This document shows, piece by piece, positions 8,527 through 16,820 of a stretch of DNA of 64,000 bases. Below the pieces are notes generated by a model, which was not told where the DNA came from, did no database searches, and saw only the letters and a program-made list of their open reading frames with translations. The first letter of the stretch is position 1. The number at the start of each line of letters is the position of its first letter. Source of the DNA: an uncultured Alphaproteobacteria bacterium (lineage in GTDB: Bacteria > Pseudomonadota > Alphaproteobacteria > RF32 > CAG-239); contig CAKQDU010000002.1 of assembly GCA_934229625.1 (NCBI GenBank), positions 184,405 to 248,404 of the forward strand. Reading direction: 5' to 3'. The position numbers were made by a program, and so were the translations under genes.

Positions 8527-9078
8527 ATGAAAAATTTTTTTATTTTAACGCTGATGGGAACATTTTTTGCATCTGCCGGTTATTGTGTTGCCGATACCTA
8601 TAAATACACGCCATATGCAGGTTTTGGCTACACCTTTGACAAAGCTCAGATTTCATCTGTTCGACCGGAATATCAAAGCGCAGAAATCTATATTGGTTCT
8701 GACTACAGCAAATATTTCGGCACAGAAATATTTTTTTATCAGAGTTTGAGCCGGAAAAACAGTCAGCAGCCACACAAACTTAAAACATCATACCGCGCCT
8801 ACGGACTTGATTTAATGGGTTACATACCGCTTGGATGCAGCCAGAAACTTTCGCTCTTAGGCACAATGGGTATCGGTGAATATGTCTTCAATCTTAAAGA
8901 AACCGGTTTTAAACACCACAATGAACATGGTTATGGCTATCGTTTTGGCGGCGGTTTCAAATATGCTTTTAATAATAATTGGCAAACACGCTTCATCGCC
9001 CGTTACATAAATTTTGATAACGCGGATAAAGTTAATCAAGCTGTTGAATACGGCATAAACATAGAATATCATTTTTAA
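8527..9078 (+). CDS. Small outer-membrane beta-barrel protein
   Basis: The 183-residue product has a signal peptide (about residues 1-22, ending near GYCVA), then alternating aromatic and hydrophobic strands (YTPYAGFGYTF, YGLDLMGYIPLG, YGYRFGGGFKYAF) and ends in the C-terminal phenylalanine NIEYHF typical of barrel proteins inserted by BamA. It resembles the OmpA-like/Opa-like eight-stranded barrel families. GGAAG lies just upstream of the ATG. Specific function is unknown. Confidence 0.75.
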   Translation: MKNFFILTLMGTFFASAGYCVADTYKYTPYAGFGYTFDKAQISSVRPEYQSAEIYIGSDYSKYFGTEIFFYQSLSRKNSQQPHKLKTSYRAYGLDLMGYIPLGCSQKLSLLGTMGIGEYVFNLKETGFKHHNEHGYGYRFGGGFKYAFNNNWQTRFIARYINFDNADKVNQAVEYGINIEYHF

Positions 9079-9093
9079 CAATCAGAGGGAAAT

Positions 9094-9579
9094 ATGCTTA
9101 AAAAAATTGTTGTAATTATTGCTTTAATTTTGTTGGTTGGATTTAGCTTTTCTTTAATTACCAAACCACAGCAAACCGAAACAAATCAACCGGCAGAAGT
9201 TAAGACCAAACTTCCGGAAACCGTTTTCGCTTTTACTAAAGAAAGTCTGCCAGCGGATTGTTTAGAAAAGGATGAACAATTGTGCGCTGTTGAAAACGCA
9301 GTTAAATGCACAATAAATCCGGCTTTAGAAAACTGTGCCAAACTAAATTTGCCTAAATTTATTTTTATGCAGGATGCCGGCTTAGACCGCCCGACGGAAA
9401 TTAGCTATAAACTGAAAAATAAGCGGGTTTTAGTTAATAATACAGTAGAAATTTTTACCGATAGCTCCTGCAACGGCGGATGGTTTGGTTTATGTCAGGG
9501 AACAGTCATATATGTTTTGGCAAAACCAGAAGACCGAACCGATGGTTGGTATGTTAAAGATATATACGCTATTGAATAA
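9094..9579 (+). CDS. Unknown anchored or secreted protein
   Basis: A 161-residue protein with an N-terminal hydrophobic segment (residues 4-22, KIVVIIALILLVGFSFSL) followed by a Gln/Thr/Lys-rich linker and a soluble domain containing six Cys residues (DCLEKDEQLCAVENAVKC ... CAKL ... CNGG ... CQG), suggesting disulfides in the periplasm. It lies 15 bases after the barrel gene and has its own AGAGGGA ribosome site, so the two are probably an operon. A strong terminator follows at 9601. I do not recognise the family. Confidence 0.65.
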   Translation: MLKKIVVIIALILLVGFSFSLITKPQQTETNQPAEVKTKLPETVFAFTKESLPADCLEKDEQLCAVENAVKCTINPALENCAKLNLPKFIFMQDAGLDRPTEISYKLKNKRVLVNNTVEIFTDSSCNGGWFGLCQGTVIYVLAKPEDRTDGWYVKDIYAIE

Positions 9580-9600
9580 GATATAATTTCAACAGTTTGT

Positions 9601-9631
9601 ACCGGTTTCTGTCTGGAAACCGGTATTTTTA
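9601..9631 (+). terminator. Rho-independent terminator
   Basis: A perfect 9 bp stem ACCGGTTTC (9601-9609) / GAAACCGGT (9616-9624) with a 6-base loop, followed by ATTTTTAT. It ends the barrel/anchored-protein operon. Confidence 0.85.
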
Positions 9632-9739
9632 TAATCGCCATTCATTTGGAGCCTAGCTACCAAGCAAATAATAAAAGAACCTGTTATATCAGAACCGAAG
9701 CTCTTTTATTTCTGCGTTTTTCACGATTCTTTAGATATT

Positions 9740-10345
9740 TTAGTTGTTTTTGTACAAAAGAATCAAAGTGCAAGAATGTTCTTTGCAAACTTTACACTTT
9801 TCCGCAACTTCATGCATATTATATTCATAGCAAGGCAATATTTGTTTATACGCGTCTTCCACATATTTACCGCAAGTACGATATCCATTAGCCCAATTAA
9901 CAACTGCATGAACATCATGGTCTGTTTGTGTAAAAGAATAAAGTTCACGGCAATTTTGCTCAGCCATCACTGATGGCTGGGTAGAAAAATAGGCGGCAAA
10001 ACGCTGTAATATAGAACCATCTGCCAGCCTATCGGCCCGAATATTTATTGATAAAGTATTCCCAAACAAATCTTTATCATTTTCATCCAGCATGCCTTGC
10101 GGAACTGCACCTATTTCTTTCAAAAACGGCAAAAGATTGGCGCCATTGCTGCCAAAATTTTTTTCATTTTTATAAGCATCTTTAAGCGCAAAGATTATGT
10201 CTGTGATTTGCGCTTTCCACTTATCCATTTTCCATTGCTGCATTGCTTTTGAATACCCCGCAATACCGCCGACTGTCAACACGGCAATAATGGCCAGCAC
10301 TCCAAGCATTTCTATCATTGAACGGCCAGATTGATTAAAATTCAT
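9740..10345 (-). CDS. Pilin-like protein, GVLAII-type paralogue 1
   Basis: A 201-residue protein with leader MNFNQSG, then RSMIEMLGVLAIIAVLTVGG and IAGYSKAM, a pilin-type N-terminal helix with Glu at +5 but Arg at +1 in place of Phe/Met. The globular part has a cysteine cluster at the end (CKVCKEHSCTLIL) shared in outline with the paralogues at 39440 and 62965. It is preceded by a structured, terminator-containing region (10375-10560). It is presumably processed by a prepilin peptidase and assembled or anchored in the envelope; no assembly gene is nearby. Confidence 0.75.
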   Translation of the reverse strand: MNFNQSGRSMIEMLGVLAIIAVLTVGGIAGYSKAMQQWKMDKWKAQITDIIFALKDAYKNEKNFGSNGANLLPFLKEIGAVPQGMLDENDKDLFGNTLSINIRADRLADGSILQRFAAYFSTQPSVMAEQNCRELYSFTQTDHDVHAVVNWANGYRTCGKYVEDAYKQILPCYEYNMHEVAEKCKVCKEHSCTLILLYKNN

Positions 10346-10374
10346 AACAACTTCCTTTTTTTAAGATTAGCAAT

Positions 10375-10560
10375 AAAAAAGCCGCCTGAAAAGACGACCG
10401 GAAGTTGACAACTGCTGAAGATAATGCAGTGTAGCATATTAGCACATAGCATATTTTGCTACCTTCCGATCCATAGACCAGAAGGTATGCTTATTTAGCG
10501 TCTTTGCATAAAGACGTATCTTCATGAGGTTGTCACACCTCGGATAAACTATCGTCATCC
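10375..10560 (-). ncRNA. Structured leader or small RNA upstream of pilin-like gene 1
   Basis: About 190 bases upstream of the 10345 start can fold into several hairpins: GAGGT/ACCTC (around 10526-10541), CGTCTTT/AAAGACG (10499-10505 and 10510-10516), ACCTTC/GAAGGT (10461-10486) and GTAGC/GCTAC (10431-10462). On the minus strand it ends in a terminator, stem GTCGTCT/AGGCGGC (10398-10392 and 10387-10381, with G-U pairs) and six U, 30 bases before the ATG. The terminator arm CGTCTTT (10396-10390) can instead pair with AAAGACG at 10505-10499, an antiterminator-like alternative. It could be a regulated leader or an independent small RNA. No known riboswitch consensus was recognised. Confidence 0.45.
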
Positions 10561-10604
10561 AACTAAAGTATTAAACAAAGACAGAACAAAAGTAAAGATA
10601 AAAA

Positions 10605-10640
10605 ATAGAAAATCCCCATTCATCTGAACGGGGATTTTTA
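10605..10640 (-). terminator. Terminator of the ribosomal protein operon
   Basis: Stem AATCCCC (10611-10617) / GGGGATT (10630-10636), flanked by A and T runs on both sides, so it can work in both directions. It lies 25 bases after the rplO stop and marks the end of the S10-spc run. Confidence 0.85.
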
Positions 10641-10663
10641 ATGATTTTAGCAAATAACGTTAA

Positions 10664-11125
10664 TTATTTTGCTGCAACAAAGCTAACTTTGCCGCCTGCT
10701 TTTTCAACAGCTTCAACAGCTGATTTAGAAGCAGAGTCAACAGTAATGTTGATGCTGCTGGTAACCGCACCGCGAGCAAGCAAGCGAATGCCGTCCAACT
10801 GCTTAGAAACAACATTAGAGTTCAACAAAGATTCAACGTTGATGTTTTTAGCGTCCAGTTTACCGGCATCAATAGCTTTTTGAATAGTATCCAAGTTTAC
10901 AACGGCATAAGTCTTTGCAAACGGATTTTTAAAGCCATGCTTAGGCAACTGACGGTATAAAGGCATTTGACCGCCTTCAAAACCACATTTAGCACCGCCG
11001 GAACGAGCTTTTTGACCTTTGTGGCCTAAACCGCAGGTTTTGCCTTTACCGGAACCGATACCACGACCAACGCGTTTACGATTTTTTGTCGCACCTTCGT
11101 TATCTTTTAATTCATTCAGTTTCAT
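10664..11125 (-). CDS. rplO: 50S ribosomal protein L15
   Basis: This large-subunit assembly protein has 153 residues and the typical N-terminus MKLNELKDNEGATKNRKRVGRGIGSGKGKT split over a Gly/Arg/Lys-rich extension that threads into 23S rRNA. It is the last gene of the operon here; in most bacteria secY follows directly, but a terminator follows instead. It is separated from rpmD by an unusually long 88-base gap that contains a hairpin. Confidence 0.97.
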   Translation of the reverse strand: MKLNELKDNEGATKNRKRVGRGIGSGKGKTCGLGHKGQKARSGGAKCGFEGGQMPLYRQLPKHGFKNPFAKTYAVVNLDTIQKAIDAGKLDAKNINVESLLNSNVVSKQLDGIRLLARGAVTSSINITVDSASKSAVEAVEKAGGKVSFVAAK

Positions 11126-11178
11126 TTTTTTTACCTTATAGTTAATACTCAGTTCAAACAGAACAAATCTTGGAGTCT

Positions 11179-11206
11179 GCTGGAAGAGTAATTTTACTCT
11201 CCCAGC
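11179..11206 (-). promoter_or_regulatory. Hairpin in the rpmD-rplO gap
   Basis: A 12 bp stem with one internal mismatch, GCTGG-AGAGTAA (11179-11191) / TTACTCT-CCAGC (11194-11206), lies in the only long gap of the operon. It has no U-run, so it is more likely a processing or attenuation site than a terminator. Confidence 0.5.
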
Positions 11207-11213
11207 ACTCTCA

Positions 11214-11399
11214 CTATTCTTCTACTTTTACCAAGTGAGCCACTTTCTTAATAAGACCGCGGATAGCCGGAGTATCTTCTACTTCAACAGTGCGGCCGGT
11301 TTTGGTCAATCCCAAACTTTTCAAGTGAGTTTCTTGAATAGCAGGGCGGCCGATTGTGCTACCTGTTCTGGTAACTTTGATAGTTTTTTTAGTAGCCAT
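11214..11399 (-). CDS. rpmD: 50S ribosomal protein L30
   Basis: A 61-residue protein with the L30 pattern KKTIKVTRTGSTIGRP and GLTKTGRTVEVEDTPAIRGLI. It lies 3 bases after rpsE in the standard spc order. Confidence 0.95.
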   Translation of the reverse strand: MATKKTIKVTRTGSTIGRPAIQETHLKSLGLTKTGRTVEVEDTPAIRGLIKKVAHLVKVEE

Positions 11400-11402
11400 A
11401 GA

Positions 11403-11969
11403 TTATGCCTCCTCTTTAACTTCTTTACCAGCGGTGTTTTCACGGCGGCTAACGATATCGCCAACTTTTTTGCCGCGTTTTGTAGCAACCATTCTCGGAG
11501 AGTTGATTGCTTGCAAAGCAGCAAATGTAGCTTTAATCATGTTGTAAGGGTTGTTAGAACCCAATGATTTAGCAACAACGTCTTGTACGCCCAAAACTTC
11601 AAACACTGCACGCATAGGACCGCCGGCAATCACACCGGTACCGGCAGGAGCTGTTCTCAAAACAACTTTACCGGCGCCAAAGCGGCCAGCCACGTCGTGG
11701 TGCAAAGTTCTGCCTTCACGAAGCGGAATGCGAATCATATTCTTTTTGGCTTCATTAGTTGCTTTAACAATTGCTTCGGGAACCTCAGCAGCTTTACCAG
11801 AACCAAATCCGATACGGCCTTTTTGGTCACCAACAACGACAACTGCAGCAAATGACATTGTGCGGCCGCCTTTAACTGTTTTAGCAACACGGTTTACGTG
11901 AACCAGTTTTTCAACCAATTCATCTTTTACTTCTTTTTTAGAATTATGACGATCTGTAGATTGTACCAT
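11403..11969 (-). CDS. rpsE: 30S ribosomal protein S5
   Basis: This small-subunit protein takes part in translational accuracy and mRNA unwinding at the entry site. The 188-residue product shows the S5 dsRBD-like motif VNRVAKTVKGGRTMSFAA and the C-terminal domain with PAGTGVIAGG and SNNPYNMIKATF. It has the short N- and C-terminal tails normal for the class and lies 9 bases after rplR. Confidence 0.97.
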   Translation of the reverse strand: MVQSTDRHNSKKEVKDELVEKLVHVNRVAKTVKGGRTMSFAAVVVVGDQKGRIGFGSGKAAEVPEAIVKATNEAKKNMIRIPLREGRTLHHDVAGRFGAGKVVLRTAPAGTGVIAGGPMRAVFEVLGVQDVVAKSLGSNNPYNMIKATFAALQAINSPRMVATKRGKKVGDIVSRRENTAGKEVKEEA

Positions 11970-11978
11970 CTTTCTCTC

Positions 11979-12341
11979 CTAGAATTTCAGACCAGCTTCG
12001 CGAGCAGCATCGGCCAAAGCTTTTACGCGACCGTGATAGATATATCCGCCGCGGTCAAAAACCACTTCAGAAATACCGGATTTTGTTGCTCTTTCAGCAA
12101 TTAATTTACCAATGAAGCCAGCAGCTTCAACTGTAGAAGATTTTTTGATGTTAGCTCTAACTTCTTTATCCAAAGTAGAGGCAGAAGCAACTGTAGAGCC
12201 TTTTACATCGTCAATGATTTGTGCATAGATATGCTTGCCGCTGCGGAAAACAGACAATCTTAATTTGCCGTTTGCAGCTGCTTTGATAGCAGTTCTAACA
12301 CGAGCCTTTCTTCTCTCAAACAAATTTCTTGGTGTATTCAT
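11979..12341 (-). CDS. rplR: 50S ribosomal protein L18
   Basis: This 5S rRNA-binding protein has 120 residues, with the conserved RLSVFRSGKHIYAQIIDD and VVFDRGGYIYHGRVKALAD motifs. It is complete and 11 bases downstream of rplF. Confidence 0.97.
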   Translation of the reverse strand: MNTPRNLFERRKARVRTAIKAAANGKLRLSVFRSGKHIYAQIIDDVKGSTVASASTLDKEVRANIKKSSTVEAAGFIGKLIAERATKSGISEVVFDRGGYIYHGRVKALADAAREAGLKF

Positions 12342-12352
12342 CGAATTATTCC

Positions 12353-12889
12353 TTATTTCTTCTTACCTTCTTTACGACGAACAGCTTCGCCTGCATACTT
12401 CACGCCTTTTCCTTTATAAGGTTCAGGTTTTCTGTATTTGCGCAATTCAGCGGCAACTTGGCCAACCAACTGTTTGTCAGCACCAAAGATTTTAATTTGT
12501 GTCGGAGACTCGCAAGTGATTTTTACACCTTCTGGTGCAGGGAAAATCACATCATGCGAAAAGCCTAAAGACAAAACTAAGTTTTTGCCTTCAACACGGG
12601 CTTTATAACCCACGCCGACAAGTTCCATATCTTTAGTAAAACCTTCGCTCACACCTTTTACAATTGTTTGGATTTGAGCGCGGGTTGTACCCCACAATGC
12701 TCTGGCTGTCAAGCTCAAAGAATGTGGAGCGACAACAACTTTACCGTCTTCCAGCTTAGCTGAAACATGGCTGTCGTCAAAGGCAAAATGAAGTTCGCCT
12801 AATTTACCTTTTGCGGTTACAACGTTGTTATTGATGGTTAATTCTACGCCAGCAGGAACAACAACAGGATATTTACCAACTCTTGACAT
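12353..12889 (-). CDS. rplF: 50S ribosomal protein L6
   Basis: This protein near the factor-binding site has 178 residues, start MSRVGKYPVVVPAGVE, and the C-terminal signature RKPEPYKGKGVKYAGE. It is complete and in the standard spc order. Confidence 0.97.
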   Translation of the reverse strand: MSRVGKYPVVVPAGVELTINNNVVTAKGKLGELHFAFDDSHVSAKLEDGKVVVAPHSLSLTARALWGTTRAQIQTIVKGVSEGFTKDMELVGVGYKARVEGKNLVLSLGFSHDVIFPAPEGVKITCESPTQIKIFGADKQLVGQVAAELRKYRKPEPYKGKGVKYAGEAVRRKEGKKK

Positions 12890-12901
12890 TCCATTTTCTC
12901 C

Positions 12902-13300
12902 TTAGAATACTTGGCACAAAACTTCACCGCCAACGTTTGCCTTGCGGGCTTCATTATCACTCATAACACCCATTGGTGTAGAAATGATAGAAATACCGAG
13001 GCCGTTGTAAACTCTTGGCAGGTCTTTAACGCTAGAATAAACGCGGCGACCCGGTGTAGATACACGGTAAATTTCAGTAATAACTGCACTACCTTCGTAG
13101 TACTTTAATTGAATACGAAGTTCATCAATACCAGGGCGTACATTGGTTTTTTCATAACCGGCGATGTAGCCTTCTCTTTTCAAAACTTCTAACACATTTT
13201 CACGCAAGCGAGAAGCAGGTGATACAACATCACTCTTCTTAGCTCTTTGTGCGTTTTTAATGCGTGCGAGCATATCGCCCAAAGGATCACTCATAGACAT
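12902..13300 (-). CDS. rpsH: 30S ribosomal protein S8
   Basis: This primary 16S-binding protein (and, in enterobacteria, the translational repressor of the spc operon) has 132 residues, with DPLGDMLARIKNAQ at the N-terminus and GLGISIISTPMGVMSDNEAR near the C-terminus. Confidence 0.97.
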   Translation of the reverse strand: MSMSDPLGDMLARIKNAQRAKKSDVVSPASRLRENVLEVLKREGYIAGYEKTNVRPGIDELRIQLKYYEGSAVITEIYRVSTPGRRVYSSVKDLPRVYNGLGISIISTPMGVMSDNEARKANVGGEVLCQVF

Positions 13301-13317
13301 GATATCATTCTCCCTTC

Positions 13318-13623
13318 TTACCAGCTTGATTTTACTAAACCAGGAATTTTACCAAAGCTTGCCAAATCTCTCAATTCAACACGGCTCAGGCCAAATTTTC
13401 TGTAATAACTACGTGAACGTCCTGTAATTTTGCAACGATTTCTAATACGGCATCTTGCAGAATTTTTAGGAAACTTTTGCAATGCAAATTGAGCTTGCAT
13501 TCTCTCTTCAGGAGAAACGCTTTTATCCATTGCAATTGCTTTTTGTTTTTGACGGCGATTAGCATACTTCTCTGCCATCTTTACTCTTTTCAAGTTTCTG
13601 TAAACTGAACTTGTTTTTGACAT
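13318..13623 (-). CDS. rpsN: 30S ribosomal protein S14, zinc-free form
   Basis: A 101-residue long-form S14 with ARCRIRNRCKITGRSRSYYRKFGLSR split across the rRNA-binding end. The CxxC pairs of the zinc-binding short form are absent, as expected for a zinc-independent S14. Confidence 0.96.
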   Translation of the reverse strand: MSKTSSVYRNLKRVKMAEKYANRRQKQKAIAMDKSVSPEERMQAQFALQKFPKNSARCRIRNRCKITGRSRSYYRKFGLSRVELRDLASFGKIPGLVKSSW

Positions 13624-13637
13624 AGTAAAATCTCCGC

Positions 13638-14177
13638 TTATTTCTTGTAAGGCAGGTTGAATGAAGTCAGCAAAAATTTAGCTTCTTCATCTGTCTTAGC
13701 TGTTGTACAAATAACAACATCCAATCCTCTAACTTCATCAACTTTTTCATAGTTGATTTCAGGGAAGATTATCTGTTCTTTAATACCGAAAGCGAAGTTA
13801 CCTTTGCCATCAAAGTTTTTGCCGTTAATTCCGTGGAAGTCTCTGATACGCGGTAAAGCCATGTTAATCAATCTTTCCAAGAATTCGTACATTCTGTCAG
13901 AACGCAAAGTTACTTTGCAGCCAATCGGCATGCCTTCACGCAATTTGAAGGTAGCGATTGATTTGCGGGCTTTAGTCATAACCGGCTGTTGACCGGCGAT
14001 TAAAGCTAATTCTTCCATAGCGGTTGTTACTTTTTTCTTATCGGTAACAGCATCGCCGATACCCATATTCAAAACGATTTTTGTCAGCTTAGGAATCTCA
14101 TGTGGGTTCTTGTAACCGAATTTTTCCACAAGAGATTTCTTTATGACGTCGTTATACAATGTTTCAAAATTTGTCAT
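13638..14177 (-). CDS. rplE: 50S ribosomal protein L5
   Basis: This 5S rRNA-binding protein of the central protuberance has 179 residues, with KIVLNMGIGDAVTDKK, the LREGMPIGCKVTLR motif and FPEINYEKVDEVRGLDV. Confidence 0.97.
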   Translation of the reverse strand: MTNFETLYNDVIKKSLVEKFGYKNPHEIPKLTKIVLNMGIGDAVTDKKKVTTAMEELALIAGQQPVMTKARKSIATFKLREGMPIGCKVTLRSDRMYEFLERLINMALPRIRDFHGINGKNFDGKGNFAFGIKEQIIFPEINYEKVDEVRGLDVVICTTAKTDEEAKFLLTSFNLPYKK

Positions 14178-14191
14178 AAAATTTTCCCCTA

Positions 14192-14500
14192 TTAATCGAT
14201 TACGTCACCGGATTTACGTGCAAAACGTACTTTTTTGCCATCAACTACTTTGTAGCCAACTTTTGTTGCTTTGCCGTCTTTGGCAATGGCAACGTTAGAT
14301 ACGTTAATGGCAGCCTCTTTTGTCACAATTCCGCCAGGATTGGTCTGAGAAGGTTTAGTGTGGCGTTTTACCAAATTTACGCCTTCTACAATTACCTTGT
14401 TTTCCTTAGGCATTGCTTGTTTTACGACGCCGATTTTGCCTTTGTCGTCACCCGACAAAACAATTACAGTATCGTTCTTTTTAATTTTCATTTTAGGCAT
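14192..14500 (-). CDS. rplX: 50S ribosomal protein L24
   Basis: This assembly-initiator protein at the exit tunnel has 102 residues, with a KOW motif (VIVLSGDDKGKIGVVKQ) and VNLVKRHTKPSQTNPGGI. It lies 1 base after rplN. Confidence 0.97.
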   Translation of the reverse strand: MPKMKIKKNDTVIVLSGDDKGKIGVVKQAMPKENKVIVEGVNLVKRHTKPSQTNPGGIVTKEAAINVSNVAIAKDGKATKVGYKVVDGKKVRFARKSGDVID

Positions 14501-14501
14501 A

Positions 14502-14870
14502 CTACAATACCTCCGGTGCTAATGAAATGATTTTCATAAATTTTTTAGCGCGCAGCTCTCTGGTTACAGGGCCAAAGATACGTGTGCCGATTGGCTCGCC
14601 GTCTTTGTTAATCAAAACAGCTGCGTTGTTGTCAAAGCGGATAACACTACCGTCTTTGCGTCTGATGTCGCTGGCAGTTCTTACGATAACAGCCTTGTGA
14701 ACATCACCTTTTTTAACGTGCCCTTTCGGTAAAGCATCTTGTACAGCTACAACGATAACATCACCGACAGAAGCAGTCATTCTCTTGGAACCACCAAGAA
14801 CCTTTATGCACTGCACCTGGCGTGCTCCAGAATTATCAGCAACATCTAGGTTGGTTTGCATTTGTATCAT
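14502..14870 (-). CDS. rplN: 50S ribosomal protein L14
   Basis: This protein of the subunit interface has 122 residues, start MIQMQTNLDVADNSGAR, and ends in LAPEVL. It is the first gene of the spc half of the cluster; no separate promoter was seen in the 19-base gap after rpsQ. Confidence 0.97.
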   Translation of the reverse strand: MIQMQTNLDVADNSGARQVQCIKVLGGSKRMTASVGDVIVVAVQDALPKGHVKKGDVHKAVIVRTASDIRRKDGSVIRFDNNAAVLINKDGEPIGTRIFGPVTRELRAKKFMKIISLAPEVL

Positions 14871-14889
14871 TTTTTTATTCCTTCATTTA

Positions 14890-15126
14890 CTAGGCGTTAT
14901 CAGAAATGACAGTCCAAGATTTGTTTTTAGAGATAGGGCGGCATTCTTGAATAGACACTCTATCGCCAACCTTGCACTGATTGTTTTCATCGTGAGCAGC
15001 AAACTTTTTACTTTTTTTCACGATTTTCTTGTAAACAGGGTGCATAACTTGACGTTCTACACTAACAACAACTGTTTTATCCTGTTTATCACTTACAACA
15101 ACACCTTGAAGAATTCTCTTAGGCAT
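14890..15126 (-). CDS. rpsQ: 30S ribosomal protein S17
   Basis: This primary 16S-binding protein has 78 residues from the ATG at 15126 (MPKRILQGVVVSDKQDKTVV), which has AGGAGAA 6 bases upstream. The frame is open further upstream to 15162, but that extension would overlap rpmC and lacks a ribosome site. The VGDRVSIQECRPISKNKSW motif identifies it. Confidence 0.96.
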   Translation of the reverse strand: MPKRILQGVVVSDKQDKTVVVSVERQVMHPVYKKIVKKSKKFAAHDENNQCKVGDRVSIQECRPISKNKSWTVISDNA

Positions 15127-15136
15127 ATTCTTTCTC

Positions 15137-15334
15137 CTAACTATTCTTCTTGCGCTCAGCAAGGAGCGTGTTGATTTTTGCTACTTCGCGGCGAACTTTC
15201 TTCATATTAGAAGTATTTTGCAGCTGGCCGGTTGACTGTTGAATTCTCAAATTGAATTGCTCTTTTTTGTCGGCAACCAATTTTTCTTCCAACTGGTCAT
15301 TAGTCATAGCGCGTAAATCTTTAGTTTTAACCAT
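15137..15334 (-). CDS. rpmC: 50S ribosomal protein L29
   Basis: A two-helix, 65-residue protein at the tunnel exit, with KDLRAMTNDQLEEKLVADKK and KVRREVAKINTLL. The ATG overlaps the rplP stop by one base (TAATG), indicating coupling. Confidence 0.95.
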   Translation of the reverse strand: MVKTKDLRAMTNDQLEEKLVADKKEQFNLRIQQSTGQLQNTSNMKKVRREVAKINTLLAERKKNS

Positions 15335-15768
15335 TATGCTTCTCCTTCAATGGCATCAGAGTTCAAACGTTTTACGAATTTGCTCTTTACCGGCAATTTT
15401 GCAGCACCCAATTCAAATGCTTTGCGAGCAACTTCTTCAGGTACGCCGCCGATTTCAAACATAATACGGCCTGGTTTAACTCTTGCTACCCAAAATTCGA
15501 TAGCACCTTTACCTTTACCCATACGAACTTCAGCAGGTTTATCAGATACTGGAACGTCTGGGAAAATTCTAATCCATACTCTTCCGGCTCTTTTCATTTC
15601 ACGAGTAATAGCGCGACGTGCAGCTTCAATCTGACGTGCGGTTACGCGTTCAGGAGTAAGAGCTTTCAATCCATATGAACCGAAACTTAATTCTGCTCCA
15701 CCTTTAGCCAAGCCGTGAATACGACCTTTATGCTGTTTGTGGAACTTTAAACGTTTTGGACTTAACAT
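15334..15768 (-). CDS. rplP: 50S ribosomal protein L16
   Basis: This A-site-proximal protein has 144 residues, start MLSPKRLKFHKQHKGRIHG, with the conserved RVWIRIFPDVPVSDKPAEVR and GKGKGAIEFWVARVKPG motifs. Confidence 0.97.
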   Translation of the reverse strand: MLSPKRLKFHKQHKGRIHGLAKGGAELSFGSYGLKALTPERVTARQIEAARRAITREMKRAGRVWIRIFPDVPVSDKPAEVRMGKGKGAIEFWVARVKPGRIMFEIGGVPEEVARKAFELGAAKLPVKSKFVKRLNSDAIEGEA

Positions 15769-15788
15769 TTTATTCTAACCTCATGTTA

Positions 15789-16457
15789 TTATTTTTGTTC
15801 AGCCAACTTTTTGTCTTGCGCCATTGGATCGTGGCTCATAATTTCGCCTTTATAAATCCAAACTTTTACACCGCAAGCACCATAAGTGGTATGAGCCGTA
15901 GAGGTTGCATAATCAATGTCCGCACGAAGTGTGTGCAAAGGCACGCGACCTTCACGGTAGTGTTCTGTTCTAGCGATTTCAGCACCGCCCAAACGACCGC
16001 TGCAGCTAACTTTGATACCTTCTGCACCCAAACGAAGAGCAGACTGCATAACTCTTTTCATTGCTCTACGGAAAGAAACACGACGTTCCAACTGTTGAGC
16101 CACAGAATCAGCAACCAACTTCGCATCAAGCTCAGGTTTTCTAACTTCAACGATGTTCAATTGAACTTCAGAATCAGTCAATTTTTGAATATCTTTTCTC
16201 AAATTCTCGATATCCTGACCCTTTTTGCCAATAACAACACCTGGTCTAGCTGAGTGAATAGTAACTCTTGCTTTTTTAGCCGGACGTTCAATCACAATGC
16301 GGCTAACACCAGCTTGAGCCAATTTTTCACCCAAGAATTTTTGAATTTTCAAATCTTCGTGGAGATAGTCAGTAAACTTGTCATCAGCATACCAACGAGA
16401 GTCCCAAGTGCGGTTTACACCCAAACGAAGACTTGTAGGATTTACTTTCTGTCCCAT
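15789..16457 (-). CDS. rpsC: 30S ribosomal protein S3
   Basis: This mRNA-entry-site protein has 222 residues from the ATG at 16457 (MGQKVNPTSLRLG), the canonical start, preceded by GGGGAG. A start 15 bases upstream exists but would overlap rplV. The KH-2 domain shows RPGVVIGKKGQDIE; the C-terminal domain has GRLGGAEIARTEHYREGRVP. Confidence 0.96.
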   Translation of the reverse strand: MGQKVNPTSLRLGVNRTWDSRWYADDKFTDYLHEDLKIQKFLGEKLAQAGVSRIVIERPAKKARVTIHSARPGVVIGKKGQDIENLRKDIQKLTDSEVQLNIVEVRKPELDAKLVADSVAQQLERRVSFRRAMKRVMQSALRLGAEGIKVSCSGRLGGAEIARTEHYREGRVPLHTLRADIDYATSTAHTTYGACGVKVWIYKGEIMSHDPMAQDKKLAEQK

Positions 16458-16461
16458 CTGC

Positions 16462-16818
16462 TTACTCCCCACGCTCTGCTACAACAACGGTCATGCTTGA
16501 GAAAGGCTTCAAGATTCTTGCGCCTCTGCCGCGACCGCGTGCACTCATACGTTTCATTACAATACCTTTACCGACATAAGCTTCGCTAACTACGAGCTTG
16601 TCGATATTCAAATTATGATTATTTTCAGCATTGGAAATTGCAGATTGCAACAAACCCAATGCAACTTTTGCGATTCTCTTCTTAGAAAAGCTCAGTTCTG
16701 CAACTGCTTTTTCAACACCCAAACCACGGATAGATTGAGCAACCAAGTTCAATTTACGCGGACTTGTGCGAATAGAGCGGCAAACAGCCATAGCTTGTTT
16801 TTCATTCAATTTAGCCAT
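16462..16818 (-). CDS. rplV: 50S ribosomal protein L22
   Basis: This protein lines the exit tunnel and is a site of macrolide resistance mutations in other bacteria. It has 118 residues with RTSPRKLNLVAQSIRGLGV and the extended loop GIVMKRMSARGRGRGARI intact. Confidence 0.97.
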   Translation of the reverse strand: MAKLNEKQAMAVCRSIRTSPRKLNLVAQSIRGLGVEKAVAELSFSKKRIAKVALGLLQSAISNAENNHNLNIDKLVVSEAYVGKGIVMKRMSARGRGRGARILKPFSSMTVVVAERGE

Positions 16819-16820
16819 AA

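Noticed and set aside
9646..9891. Plus-strand open frame after the terminator at 9601
   Set aside because: It is antisense to the pilin-like gene and low in protein-like character.
11551..11901. Long plus-strand open frames opposite ribosomal protein genes
   Set aside because: Shadow frames of rpsE and other highly expressed genes with biased codon use.
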